Shown here piece by piece: positions 1-7,837 of a stretch of 19,943 bases of DNA. Position 1 is the first letter of the stretch, and each line of letters starts with the position of its first letter. The notes under the pieces are model-generated. The model was not told the origin of the DNA and did not search any database. It was given only the letters and a program-made list of their open reading frames with translations. Source of the stretch: Anaerolineae bacterium (lineage in GTDB: Bacteria; Chloroflexota; Anaerolineae; JADYZS01); NCBI GenBank assembly GCA_020853075.1, contig JADYZS010000019.1, positions 1 through 19,943 of the forward strand, written 5' to 3'. Position numbers and translations under genes: made by a program.

Positions 1-1698
1 AACAACACAGAGACGCGCAGCATCTTGTTTGACTTTGACATCTCCGACCTCCCTCCGGCAGCGGTAATCGTTAAGGCTACCTTAAACCTGTACCAAAATG
101 ATCGCCGAGGCCCGCTCACTTATACGGCTTACGTGTATGCCATGAACCGGCCCTGGGTTGAGAACGAAGTCACCTGGGATCACGTAAGACCATCCTTGCC
201 GCTGCCGTGGGTATCACCCGGCGCGAACGGCGTCCCCGTTGACCGGAGCGGTACTGCGGTGAGCATCACCACCATTGACAATGACATCGGCTGGAAGAGC
301 ATAGACGTAACGAGCATCGTGCAGCAGTGGCACGAGGATCCCGGCTTCCACTTCGGCTTCAAACTGATGCCCGGCACGCAGGCCACTTTCACAGCCTATT
401 ACTACTCCAAGGAGACCACGGAACCGTCTGTCCGGCCACGTTTAGAAGTGTTCTACGTCATCGGGACGGCCACGCCCACGCCCACCGTGTCGCCTACGGC
501 CTCGGCTTCGCCTCCGGCCACGTCCACACCGACGACCACCGCCACGCCTACCGATACACCGACGCCGACCGCCACGCCGGCAGCCACCGCGACAGCCACG
601 TCGCAGCCAGGCCGCGTCATGGGCGTCGTGTTCGCCGATCTGAACCGAAACCAGATTCCAGACGAACACGAGCCGCGCCTGGCCGATGTTTTCATCCAAG
701 TGAAACAGGGCGATACTTTGATAGACCAGAGGGCGACGGGGCCCGATGGCCTCTACGAGTTTCCTGATCTAGCCCCTGGCCTCTACCGCCTGGACGCGCA
801 GGACACGCCAGGGTACGTTCTCCCATTGAACACGCATTGGGTTTTTATCTCATCCCAGGCCACCGTCATCTGGCACTTTATCGCCGAACCCGAAGGCACG
901 CCGACACCGACGCCCACCGCGACCCCGTTACCTGGGCGACTGGAAGGTCTGGTCTATTGGGATGCCAATGCCGACGGGCAGTACCAGCCCGGCGAAGACC
1001 CGTTGGCGGGATCGCTCATACAACTGGTGCGGGGCGAACAAGTGGTCAATGAGTGGACGACGGACTTGGACGGCGTCTTTGTCTTCGCCTCTGTGCCCGT
1101 AGGCTCCTACGAGGTGGTGGCCTACGATCCGCCGGGCTATATCCTGAACCAGAAACGCATCGGCGTAGAGATCTTGCCTAGCAGCACCGCTACGGTGTAC
1201 TTCCCGGCTTACGTTGGCTCAGCGACTCCAACGCCCACACCTACGATCCCTAATGATACACCGACGCCGACGGCCACCGCCACGGCCACGCCGACGTTGC
1301 CCTGCTGTCTCACCGAGACGCCGACGCCCACTCCTGGGCCCAGCCCCACTCCCACGCCGACATCGCTGCCCGGCGTTATATCAGGGCTGGTCTGGGAAGA
1401 CGTGAACGGGAATGGCATCGCCGACGAGGGAGAGAACCCCCTGTCGGGCGTGCTCGTCGTCATTTCACGACGGCTGGGCCCCATGGTAGGAGCACAAATC
1501 ACCGGCCCCGATGGCCGCTATCGCTTCGCCGCTCTGTCGCCCGACACCTTCATTGTACGGGCCACTGGCCCGCGCCGCTATCTCCCTACGACACCCGACA
1601 TCCTCCAGGTCGGCTTATCCGCAGGAGACGACATCCTCGTGAATTTCGGCTGGCGCCGGGGCTCGGACCACTACATGCCCCTGTTCATCCATTCATAG
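1..1698 (+). CDS. Secreted multidomain protein, DNRLRE domain plus three SdrD-B-like repeats (5'-partial)
   Basis: The frame is open from base 1, so the true start and any signal peptide lie upstream; the TTG at 25 falls inside the first domain and is not a start. About 565 residues are visible. Residues 1-154 look like the C-terminal part of a DNRLRE/CBM96-type beta-sandwich (RSILFDFDIS, then VTSIVQQWHEDP and PRLEVFYV). A Thr-Pro-rich linker follows (nt 466-612), then three SdrD-B/Cna-B-like modules at nt 612-897, 937-1215 and 1372-1656. Each carries an acidic DxNxNxxxDxxE-type loop (for example DVNGNGIADEGENPLSG) that in this fold usually binds calcium. Further Thr-Pro linkers separate the modules, one containing an odd Cys-Cys pair (LPCCLTE). 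The protein ends in a short tail, DHYMPLFIHS, with no membrane anchor or LPXTG motif. Role inferred: extracellular surface or matrix protein. It lies about 150 bp upstream of the next gene, probably in a separate transcript. Confidence 0.85.
   Translation, partial: NNTETRSILFDFDISDLPPAAVIVKATLNLYQNDRRGPLTYTAYVYAMNRPWVENEVTWDHVRPSLPLPWVSPGANGVPVDRSGTAVSITTIDNDIGWKSIDVTSIVQQWHEDPGFHFGFKLMPGTQATFTAYYYSKETTEPSVRPRLEVFYVIGTATPTPTVSPTASASPPATSTPTTTATPTDTPTPTATPAATATATSQPGRVMGVVFADLNRNQIPDEHEPRLADVFIQVKQGDTLIDQRATGPDGLYEFPDLAPGLYRLDAQDTPGYVLPLNTHWVFISSQATVIWHFIAEPEGTPTPTPTATPLPGRLEGLVYWDANADGQYQPGEDPLAGSLIQLVRGEQVVNEWTTDLDGVFVFASVPVGSYEVVAYDPPGYILNQKRIGVEILPSSTATVYFPAYVGSATPTPTPTIPNDTPTPTATATATPTLPCCLTETPTPTPGPSPTPTPTSLPGVISGLVWEDVNGNGIADEGENPLSGVLVVISRRLGPMVGAQITGPDGRYRFAALSPDTFIVRATGPRRYLPTTPDILQVGLSAGDDILVNFGWRRGSDHYMPLFIHS
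466..612 (+). repeat. Thr-Pro linker-encoding low-complexity repeat 1
   Basis: Degenerate hexamer-type repeats (ACGCCC/ACGCCG/ACCGCC and relatives) encode an extended Thr/Pro/Ala/Ser linker between the DNRLRE domain and the first SdrD-B-like module. Unit lengths are multiples of three, so expansion or contraction would change linker length without shifting frame. Confidence 0.8.
1222..1371 (+). repeat. Thr-Pro linker-encoding low-complexity repeat 2
   Basis: Same type of degenerate ACxCCx repeat as at 466-612. It joins the second and third SdrD-B-like modules and is interrupted by codons for LPCCLTE, the only cysteine pair in the linker regions. Confidence 0.75.
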
Positions 1699-1750
1699 GT
1701 TCCCTGTGTCCGCTTAGATGAATAAAATTACATACAAAATCGCCCTTTCT

Positions 1751-1768
1751 TTCATCAAATGTTCATCA
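1751..1768 (+). promoter_or_regulatory. Paired TTCATCA direct repeats upstream of the promoter
   Basis: TTCATCA occurs at 1751-1757 and again at 1762-1768, an 11-bp period (one helical turn), ending 13 bp before the -35 element at 1782. The spacing and position suit a transcription-factor site, but the sequence is short and no regulator is visible in the window. Speculative. Confidence 0.25.
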
Positions 1769-1781
1769 GCGCGCGCTAATA

Positions 1782-1811
1782 TTGGCACAAGGTGTCCCTT
1801 TGGAGTATAAT
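1782..1811 (+). promoter_or_regulatory. Sigma70-like promoter of the polysaccharide operon
   Basis: TTGGCA at 1782-1787 (one mismatch to TTGACA), an 18-bp spacer, then a perfect TATAAT at 1806-1811. Predicted transcription start is near 1818, about 27 bases before the ATG at 1845. It sits in the only sizeable spacer upstream of the tightly packed genes from 1845 to 18414, so it is the best candidate for driving all of them. Nothing resembling an intrinsic terminator is visible between 1699 and 1781. Confidence 0.65.
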
Positions 1812-1844
1812 CGCGGGATAACAACTCGCGTGAGGTCGCCCATC

Positions 1845-4352
1845 ATGCTCTCGTTGCGGCATCCCGGCCCTGGGTTAGAAACCGACGACGCAATATGTAG
1901 AGACGAGCCGACGGCTCGTCTCTACACGCAGCCGTTGGATTTCATCCGATGGCTTAGGGTTTATCCGGTGTCGTTGGCCCTGAGCGTCATCACGTTCCTG
2001 ATAGTTAGCCAGACTCACTCCGCAGCCGCCCCCCTCCAGGCGGGCGCGCCGGTCTTCCACACCTTCACCATCACGGCGACCTACCCGGTAACGTACGGCT
2101 GGCCTTGCACGGACCCCCTGCGCGCCGACCCCAACCGGGGCAAAATCGTAGTGGCCGAGGTGATGGAACCGGCGGGATTCTTCACCACCACGCTCACCCC
2201 TCTGCTCATCGTCATCGGCGGTTGGAATGACACCTACCACACAGCCATCATGGACTGGCAAGACCTGGCCGATAGCCGCGGCTGGCTCCTGGCTTCGGCC
2301 CAGATACGGAATGAGAAGTGTCCCCTCTGGATAGACCCGCAAACGCCGCCGCCCCATCCCTTGGGGTCACGGGCCGGGCAGCACGACATCATAGACCTGC
2401 TCAACGAACTACGCAGGCGCTACGCCAACATAGACCCCGATCGCATCTATCTGGCGGGCATCTCTGCCGGTGGCTTGCAAGCACTGGTCACGGCGGCCAA
2501 ATACCCCGACCTCTTTGCCGCCGTGGCAGCCGACAAGGCTCCCACCAACCTGGCGACCTGGTATTACGAATCGGAGAACAGCGAGACCGAGTATTGGCGA
2601 CCCGCGCACATCAAGAAAGAGTGCGATGACGGCACACCGACCGGCAAGCCCTTTGAATACGAGCGACGTTCTCCTCTCCGCTATGCCGCGAACCTGTCAC
2701 AAATCGCGGTCTTCCTGAGCCGCAACGACAGCGCAGAGGAAAGGACGGTCTATCCATCGCACAGCCTGAAACTGTATCAGATGGTGAACGCCTATGCGGG
2801 AGCAGACGTCACCCTCTACTCTTATACGGTCCCAGGCGGCCATCTGGCTGCGCCGCCGTTCACGGCCATCGGTAACTGGCTGGCCTCTAAGACGCGTCGC
2901 CCCCAACCGCGCCGTATTGAGGTGCAGACCGACGAATCTAAAACCTTCTGGTGGCTTGGCCTGACCCAGTTGTACCCCTACCATTGGAGCCAGGTGCGAG
3001 CAGAGCAGGGCACGGATGGGCTCATCCACCTGCGCACCGAGGAAGACTACACATTGGGTGTACCCAGCCTGGGTATCTCCGTGAGTGTATCGGATTTGGG
3101 CCTGCCCAACGGAGCCTATGCGGTGGACGACGTGTACCTTGACGCCCAACCGACCGGCCGCTCGTCCAGTTCTGTCCCGTCCTCCGGTGGCTGGCTGAAC
3201 TTCACCATCACCAGCGGCGAGCATCTCATCTGGTTGACGCCACCGGGCACGACGCCATTGCCAAGCCAGGTGGTGACCTTCCAAACGGGCCAAACCGTCG
3301 GCATTGAGGACACCTACCTCAGCGCGTACTCGCCGAGCGCGTCTTTTGCGGCCATCAGCAACGTCAAGGTCGGCACAGGGGGGCCGGATACGCCCATCAC
3401 CTACAACGGCCTTTTCCATTTCCCGCTGACCGGTATACCGGCCAACGCCTACGTTCTGGGAGCCTACCTGAGCCTGTATCCTTACACGGTGACGAAGACG
3501 ATCCAGCCGGTCGTGATCTCCGCCTACCCTCTCAGCCGCGACTGGACGGCTCCCCAGGCGACCTGGTTGACCGCGCGCAGCGGTTCCCCCTGGGCCGGAC
3601 CGGGGGCCGAGGTGATACCCGACGACCGGGAAGCGAACCCGCAAGACGTGCAATTGGCCGGGAGACCCTTGCGCCGCTACGCCTGGGACGTGACCGACGT
3701 CGTGAGGCGTTGGCTCACGGGGACAAGGGTTAACCAGGGCCTTCTCCTGCGCGGGCTGGCGATGCCGGTGAACGACGGAGAATCCTGGAACGAATTCTAC
3801 TTCGCCAGTTCCGACTACGGGGACGTCAGCCGTCGCCCGAAACTGGTGGTCATCTATTCGCCCGTGACGCCAACACCGACGCCGACACCCACGAACACGC
3901 CGACGGCGACACCGACCGCCACGGCCACACCGACAGCGACACCGACGCCCACGACCACACCCACCGCGACGGCAACACCTAACCTGGGCGCTGTTCACGG
4001 CATCGTTTATGAGGACGAGGACAACGACGCCCAGCGAGACGCGGGCGAGCCTGGGCTGGCCGGTGCAACGGTAGAACTGATACAGGGAAGTGTGGCCCTG
4101 ACCCACACGGTGACGACGGGCGATGGCCTTTATGCCTTCCGTGTGCCGCCCGCCTTGTACAAAGTGTACTTCTCGCCGCCCACCGATTTCAGCGCGACCA
4201 CCGATACCGAGACAAACGTGCTGGTGATGGCGGGCGCGAACCTGGAAGTGGATTTCGGCGCGATACGGCAGACGCCGACGCCCACGGCCACCGCATTGCC
4301 GATGATGGGACGGCGCAGTTATCTCCCCATCGTCGTGAAAGAAACGCCATGA
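1845..4352 (+). CDS. Secreted esterase (PHB depolymerase-like alpha/beta hydrolase) fused to DNRLRE and SdrD-B-like domains
   Basis: 835 residues from ATG 1845, preceded by GAGG at 1832-1835 (9-base spacing). An upstream in-frame TTG at 1782 coincides with the -35 box, so it is rejected. A signal peptide with hydrophobic core about 42-55 and an SAAAP cleavage region at 59-63 follows an unusually long N-region, part of it encoded by a palindromic repeat; TTG 1935 is an alternative start giving a normal signal peptide. Residues about 60-350 form an esterase domain with the nucleophile motif GISAGG (Ser207), a likely His333 (PGGHLAAP) and a candidate acid Asp295. A beta-rich region (350-470), a DNRLRE-type domain (476-671), a Thr-Pro linker (673-713), one SdrD-B-like module (714-806) and the tail RRSYLPIVVKETP follow. 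Likely extracellular ester hydrolase; the substrate is unknown, possibly acylated polysaccharide. Its stop overlaps the next start (ATGA). Confidence 0.82.
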   Translation: MLSLRHPGPGLETDDAICRDEPTARLYTQPLDFIRWLRVYPVSLALSVITFLIVSQTHSAAAPLQAGAPVFHTFTITATYPVTYGWPCTDPLRADPNRGKIVVAEVMEPAGFFTTTLTPLLIVIGGWNDTYHTAIMDWQDLADSRGWLLASAQIRNEKCPLWIDPQTPPPHPLGSRAGQHDIIDLLNELRRRYANIDPDRIYLAGISAGGLQALVTAAKYPDLFAAVAADKAPTNLATWYYESENSETEYWRPAHIKKECDDGTPTGKPFEYERRSPLRYAANLSQIAVFLSRNDSAEERTVYPSHSLKLYQMVNAYAGADVTLYSYTVPGGHLAAPPFTAIGNWLASKTRRPQPRRIEVQTDESKTFWWLGLTQLYPYHWSQVRAEQGTDGLIHLRTEEDYTLGVPSLGISVSVSDLGLPNGAYAVDDVYLDAQPTGRSSSSVPSSGGWLNFTITSGEHLIWLTPPGTTPLPSQVVTFQTGQTVGIEDTYLSAYSPSASFAAISNVKVGTGGPDTPITYNGLFHFPLTGIPANAYVLGAYLSLYPYTVTKTIQPVVISAYPLSRDWTAPQATWLTARSGSPWAGPGAEVIPDDREANPQDVQLAGRPLRRYAWDVTDVVRRWLTGTRVNQGLLLRGLAMPVNDGESWNEFYFASSDYGDVSRRPKLVVIYSPVTPTPTPTPTNTPTATPTATATPTATPTPTTTPTATATPNLGAVHGIVYEDEDNDAQRDAGEPGLAGATVELIQGSVALTHTVTTGDGLYAFRVPPALYKVYFSPPTDFSATTDTETNVLVMAGANLEVDFGAIRQTPTPTATALPMMGRRSYLPIVVKETP
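1896..1926. repeat. REP-like palindrome, copy 1
   Basis: TGTAGAGACGAGCCG and its exact reverse complement form 15-bp arms around a single A (1911). The same outer sequence (TGTAGAGACGA) recurs in the palindrome at 19689-19718. It lies in the first codons of the esterase gene if translation starts at 1845 (encoding about residues 18-27), or in the mRNA leader if it starts at TTG 1935. It would form a strong hairpin in the transcript. Confidence 0.85.
3861..3983 (+). repeat. Thr-Pro linker-encoding low-complexity repeat 3
   Basis: ACGCCGACACC-type degenerate repeat encoding the Thr-Pro linker between the DNRLRE and SdrD-B-like domains of the esterase fusion. It is equivalent to the linkers in the upstream secreted protein. 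Confidence 0.75.
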
Positions 4353-5047
4353 ACCTCGCCGCCCTCTACGACGCCTATTGGGAGAAGTACGGGGACTCCT
4401 TTGACCCGCAACGCCTGACGATGCTGGCGCAACACGTGCAGCCGGGCGACACGGTCTTGCAGGTAGATTGCGGCCCCGGCGTCCTGGCGCAGATTTTGAT
4501 GGAGAAAGGGGCTCGCGTAGTCGCAACCGAACTCTCAGGCGGAGGGACGCGCCGGGCGAGCGCGCGAGGCGTGGCAATCGCGCGGGTGGACATGGACAGC
4601 GGGAATCTGCCGTTCCCATCTTCATCCTTCGCGGTCGTCGTGTGCGACTCGCGCATGGAACATGGAATAGATTTCGGCCACTACCTGGATGAATGTGTGC
4701 GGGTGCTAAAGCCGGGCGGCAGGTTCATTATCTCTGTGCCGAATACGGCGCATTGGCGCTGTCGCTGGTGGCTGTTGACCGGACGCTTTCCCTATCGGGT
4801 CGGCACACCGACCGACTGGACACATTTGCGTTTCTTTACCCTGTCGGATATGCGGGCTCTGTGGGCACAACGCGGTGTGGAACCGATTCACGTGACGGGG
4901 ACGGCCAGCCTGTGGGCCGAGGAACTCTATCCTGCCTGGATGCGCCAGGGGCGAGCGTCCAGCCTGTACCTGCGCCTGACGCGCGCCTGGCCTAGCCTCT
5001 TTGCGCGCGATCTGGTGCTCGTGGGACGCAAGAGACAAGCAGCATGA
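4349..5047 (+). CDS. Class I SAM-dependent methyltransferase (Methyltransf_11 type)
   Basis: 232 residues; the ATG overlaps the preceding stop by four bases (ATGA), pointing to translational coupling. The Rossmann SAM-binding motif is visible but slightly degenerate: VLQVDCGPG at residues 36-44 where VLDVGCGxG is usual. It is followed by an acidic residue after strand 2 (ATELSGG), a motif-II-like DSRMEHGIDFGHYLDE, and the family-typical VLKPGGRFIISVPN. No membrane segments, so cytoplasmic. Context suggests methylation of a sugar or lipid-linked intermediate, but the acceptor cannot be read from the sequence. The stop overlaps the flippase start (ATGA). A quinone- or small-molecule-type methyltransferase cannot be excluded. 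Confidence 0.85.
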   Translation: MNLAALYDAYWEKYGDSFDPQRLTMLAQHVQPGDTVLQVDCGPGVLAQILMEKGARVVATELSGGGTRRASARGVAIARVDMDSGNLPFPSSSFAVVVCDSRMEHGIDFGHYLDECVRVLKPGGRFIISVPNTAHWRCRWWLLTGRFPYRVGTPTDWTHLRFFTLSDMRALWAQRGVEPIHVTGTASLWAEELYPAWMRQGRASSLYLRLTRAWPSLFARDLVLVGRKRQAA

Positions 5048-6525
5048 CCTTGCAAGGGAAGGTAGCCAGAGGGCTCTTTTGGGAGGGCTTCGCCGCGATT
5101 GCGGCACGGGGCATCTCCTTCCTCGCCATGCTCATCCTCGCCAGGGTCCTCGTCCCTTCCTATTTTGGTATCGTCTCACTGGCGATGCTCGCCATTGAGT
5201 CTCTCCAATTCTTCCAGGAACTGGGGTTCAGCAGCGCGCTCATCTATCGCCAAGCCGAGGTAGAGGACGCGGCGGACAGCGCCTTCTACATCCTGATTGT
5301 AAGCAACCTTATACTCTTTATGATCGCCGTGTTGGCTGCGCCCGCCGTCGCCAATTTCTTCCGCACCCCCGGCGTCACACCAGTGCTGCGCGTCCTCGCA
5401 CTCTCCATGGTCATCAACTCGGTAGGCCGGGTGCCTGTAACGCGTCTATCAAAGGAACTGGATTTCAGGCGGAAGATCATCCCAGACCTGGTCGCGGGCA
5501 TCGGGGGTAACGTTCTGGCGGTTGTGTTGGCCTGGCAAGGTTCGGGTGTCTGGAGCCTGGTGTGGGGGCAAATGCTAGATGCTTGCCTGCGCAACAGCGT
5601 AGTATGGCTCGTGTGCCCGTGGCGGCCACGTCTCCGCTTCAACCCCAGGATAGGGCGCGAACTCTTTCACTATGGCAAGCACATCGTCAGCAGCCAACTC
5701 CTTATCTTCGGCATCACCAACATTGACGATGCCTTCGTGGGACGGATGTTAGGCTCCGGCCCGTTGGGACACTACGGCTTGGCATACAAGGTGTCTAACC
5801 TGCCGGCGACGAACATCACCCGCCTGGTCACCCGCGTCACTTTTCCCGCCTTCTCCCAACTCCAAAACGAGACGGGCCGCCTTCGCTCCGCGTATTTCCG
5901 CGTGGTGCACTACGTCTCGCTGTTGGCCTTCCCCGTCGCTGTGGCAACGGTGCTCTTCGCCGCCGATTTCGTTCACACGGTCATCGGCAACAAATGGGCG
6001 CCAGCCATCGTGCCGATCCAACTCCTGGGCATCTACGGTCTCCTGCGCTCTGTCGCCGTCAACATGGGGCCCATGTTCCAGGCCGGCGGCAAACCGCAGT
6101 GGCTTTTCTACATCGCCTTGTGGCGGCTGATCACCATGGCGGCCTTGCTCTATCCCGCCATCCGCTGGCAGGGTATCGTGGGCGTGTCGGCTCTTTCCGC
6201 CATCGTCTCCATCGTAGATTTCTTCATCTCCGCTGCCCTGGTCAACCGCATCATCCAGGCTAAGATGACAGACCACGCTCGCTTGTTGCTCCCCATCCTC
6301 GCCCTGGCGGTAGCCGCTGGAGTGGTGGGGAGAGTCGCGCAGAGCGGGCTAACGATGGCCGGCTTACGGCCACTTTTTGCCATGTTGAGTGGAGGAGGGG
6401 TGATGGTCTTAGCCTATGCTGCGCTGACCTGGTGGCGCGATACCGAACTGCGCCAGCAGGCAGGCATGGCCTGGCGTTCGCTTGCTGTGCGTCGCCTGGT
6501 GGCACGCCTGGAACGCAGCCCGTGA
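5044..6525 (+). CDS. Wzx-type polysaccharide flippase (MOP superfamily)
   Basis: 493 residues with about 12-14 hydrophobic segments across the whole length and short basic cytoplasmic loops, the usual size for the Polysacc_synt/MVF group. The N-terminus (LQGKVARGLFWEGFAAIAARGISF) and the following LARVLVPSYFGIVSLA are characteristic of Wzx/WzxC-like oligosaccharide-lipid flippases, as is QELGFSSALIYR. Expected role: transfer of undecaprenyl-diphosphate-linked repeat units from the cytoplasmic to the outer face of the inner membrane. It starts in an ATGA overlap with the methyltransferase and is followed, after 24 bases, by a Wzz-like gene and further on by a Wzy-type polymerase, the set expected for a Wzx/Wzy pathway. 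Confidence 0.9.
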   Translation: MTLQGKVARGLFWEGFAAIAARGISFLAMLILARVLVPSYFGIVSLAMLAIESLQFFQELGFSSALIYRQAEVEDAADSAFYILIVSNLILFMIAVLAAPAVANFFRTPGVTPVLRVLALSMVINSVGRVPVTRLSKELDFRRKIIPDLVAGIGGNVLAVVLAWQGSGVWSLVWGQMLDACLRNSVVWLVCPWRPRLRFNPRIGRELFHYGKHIVSSQLLIFGITNIDDAFVGRMLGSGPLGHYGLAYKVSNLPATNITRLVTRVTFPAFSQLQNETGRLRSAYFRVVHYVSLLAFPVAVATVLFAADFVHTVIGNKWAPAIVPIQLLGIYGLLRSVAVNMGPMFQAGGKPQWLFYIALWRLITMAALLYPAIRWQGIVGVSALSAIVSIVDFFISAALVNRIIQAKMTDHARLLLPILALAVAAGVVGRVAQSGLTMAGLRPLFAMLSGGGVMVLAYAALTWWRDTELRQQAGMAWRSLAVRRLVARLERSP

Positions 6526-6537
6526 TACGATCAGGTT

Positions 6538-6544
6538 AGGTGAG
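6538..6544 (+). promoter_or_regulatory. Ribosome binding site that favours start 6550 over 6547
   Basis: AGGTGAG lies two bases before ATG 6547 but five bases before the adjacent ATG 6550. Two bases is too close for normal initiation, so the second ATG of the ATGATG pair is the better start. Confidence 0.5.
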
Positions 6545-6549
6545 TCATG

Positions 6550-7830
6550 ATGCAAGACAACCAGTTTCTGGGCATCCTGAACATTCTTCGTAAGCGTCTG
6601 TGGTTGATTCTCCTTCTATTTGTGGGCACCATGGCGGTTGTTGCCGCGACTTCTCTGCGCGCGCCCGTGCGCTACCGGGCCGTACCAACGTTGCAGGTGA
6701 TCGCGGTGGACCCGGAAGAGGTCAGTCTCTTCAGCCAACAGCGCACCATCGGCGTGACGGAACGCATCCTCGCGGTGCAAGGCGCGTTCATGAATGTGCT
6801 TCAGGATCCGCGCGTCGCCTGGCAGACCATCGGCGACTTGCGCCTCCCCATGGATGCAGGCCAGTTCCGCGAGCGGTTGCGAGTGGCGCGAGATGGCGAG
6901 TTTGTGACCGTCGTATTCAACGGCGACACACCACAGCAAGCCCAGACCGCCGTCGCGCGCCACGTAGAGAACGCGCGCAAGACCTATCAGGACGTGCACG
7001 CGCGCCCGGCGGTGGTAGTTGGGCAGTTCATCCAGCAGCAGGCAAGCCAGAAGGAGCAGGAACTGAACGCGGCGAAGGATGCCCTGCTGAAGTTCAAATT
7101 GCAGCACAACATCGTCTCCCTGGATCAGGAGGTCGCCGCGTACCGGGATCTGATTCGCGGGGTGCGACAGAGCCGCGACCAGGCCGTGGTGGAGGCCGAA
7201 CGGGCGTCCTCGCTGGCTGCGGAATGGACGAAGGCCGCCGATGCCGTCGCAGCCCTGGTGCCCACCTACCGGAGCCAGGCCGCCGCCTTCCGCGCCCAGG
7301 TCAGAGAAGCGAAGGAAAAGGAACAGGAATCACCGGAGGCGGAGGTCTCCGCGGCTTTGGCGGCCAGGCAGGCCGACGAGGCGGAGGCATTGGAGCGCGG
7401 TTATCGTACCACCGCGATCAACCAGCAAGCCCTGGCCACCGCGCAGCAGGTTGCCGCCGGCCAATACGACCAGGTATTAGCGCAGCGAGAATCGGAACTG
7501 GCGACGCTGATCGGCCTGAGCGCAGAGTACGAGATCCTGACGACCGCCGTGCAGCGACTGCAAACCGATTACGACTTCCTGCGCGCGAAGGCGGGAGAGG
7601 CTGAATTGAAGGCAAGACAGAGCCAGGAACTGGGCTTCCTACAGGTCATTGCGCCCGCCCAGGCGCCGGAAACGCCTGTGGCGCGGGCGACTGTGAGGAT
7701 CGGCGTCGTGGCGGCGGTGGTGAGCCTGATGGCCGGTATCATTCTGGCTTTTCTACTAGAGTTCCTGGGTTCTCTGGGACGCACGGCCGGTTCTCTGGCA
7801 ACCACAGCAGGGCGCTCCGCGCGTCGCTAA
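6550..7830 (+). CDS. Wzz-like polysaccharide co-polymerase / chain-length determinant
   Basis: About 426 residues from ATG 6550 (one more if ATG 6547 is used). Topology is diagnostic: an N-terminal membrane segment at about 16-35 (RLWLILLLFVGTMAVVAATS), a large extracytoplasmic domain that includes a long Gln/Glu/Ala/Arg-rich coiled coil (about 160-330), then a Pro-rich APAQAPETP stretch and a C-terminal membrane segment at about 380-407. This is the Wzz/polysaccharide co-polymerase layout. There is no cytoplasmic BY-kinase domain (no Walker A, no Tyr-rich tail); the protein ends in a short Arg-rich tail. Expected role: controlling chain length together with the Wzy-type polymerase encoded at 9926. 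Confidence 0.82.
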   Translation: MQDNQFLGILNILRKRLWLILLLFVGTMAVVAATSLRAPVRYRAVPTLQVIAVDPEEVSLFSQQRTIGVTERILAVQGAFMNVLQDPRVAWQTIGDLRLPMDAGQFRERLRVARDGEFVTVVFNGDTPQQAQTAVARHVENARKTYQDVHARPAVVVGQFIQQQASQKEQELNAAKDALLKFKLQHNIVSLDQEVAAYRDLIRGVRQSRDQAVVEAERASSLAAEWTKAADAVAALVPTYRSQAAAFRAQVREAKEKEQESPEAEVSAALAARQADEAEALERGYRTTAINQQALATAQQVAAGQYDQVLAQRESELATLIGLSAEYEILTTAVQRLQTDYDFLRAKAGEAELKARQSQELGFLQVIAPAQAPETPVARATVRIGVVAAVVSLMAGIILAFLLEFLGSLGRTAGSLATTAGRSARR

Positions 7831-7837
7831 AGGACTC

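Noticed and set aside
25..27. TTG 25 as the start of the first protein
   Set aside because: The frame is open to base 1 and upstream residues (NNTETRSI) continue the DNRLRE domain; the gene is cut by the window edge.
466..1371. CRISPR-like or tandem satellite array in the ACxCCx tracts
   Set aside because: The repeats are degenerate, in frame, and encode Thr-Pro linkers; there are no unique spacers of constant length.
1782..1844. TTG 1782 as the start of the esterase fusion
   Set aside because: The TTG is the first half of the -35 box of a strong promoter, and the predicted transcript starts about 36 bases downstream of it.
2697..4625. Long open frame on the - strand (642 codons)
   Set aside because: It is antisense to the esterase fusion, whose signal peptide, catalytic motifs and domains are clear. 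The antisense protein is Arg/Gly-rich low complexity without recognisable domains, as expected from GC-rich shadow frames.
6600..7604. Open + strand frame of 334 codons inside the Wzz-like gene
   Set aside because: A different frame of the same strand giving an Arg/Gly/Pro-rich product; the Wzz-like frame has two membrane segments and a coiled coil that explain the DNA.
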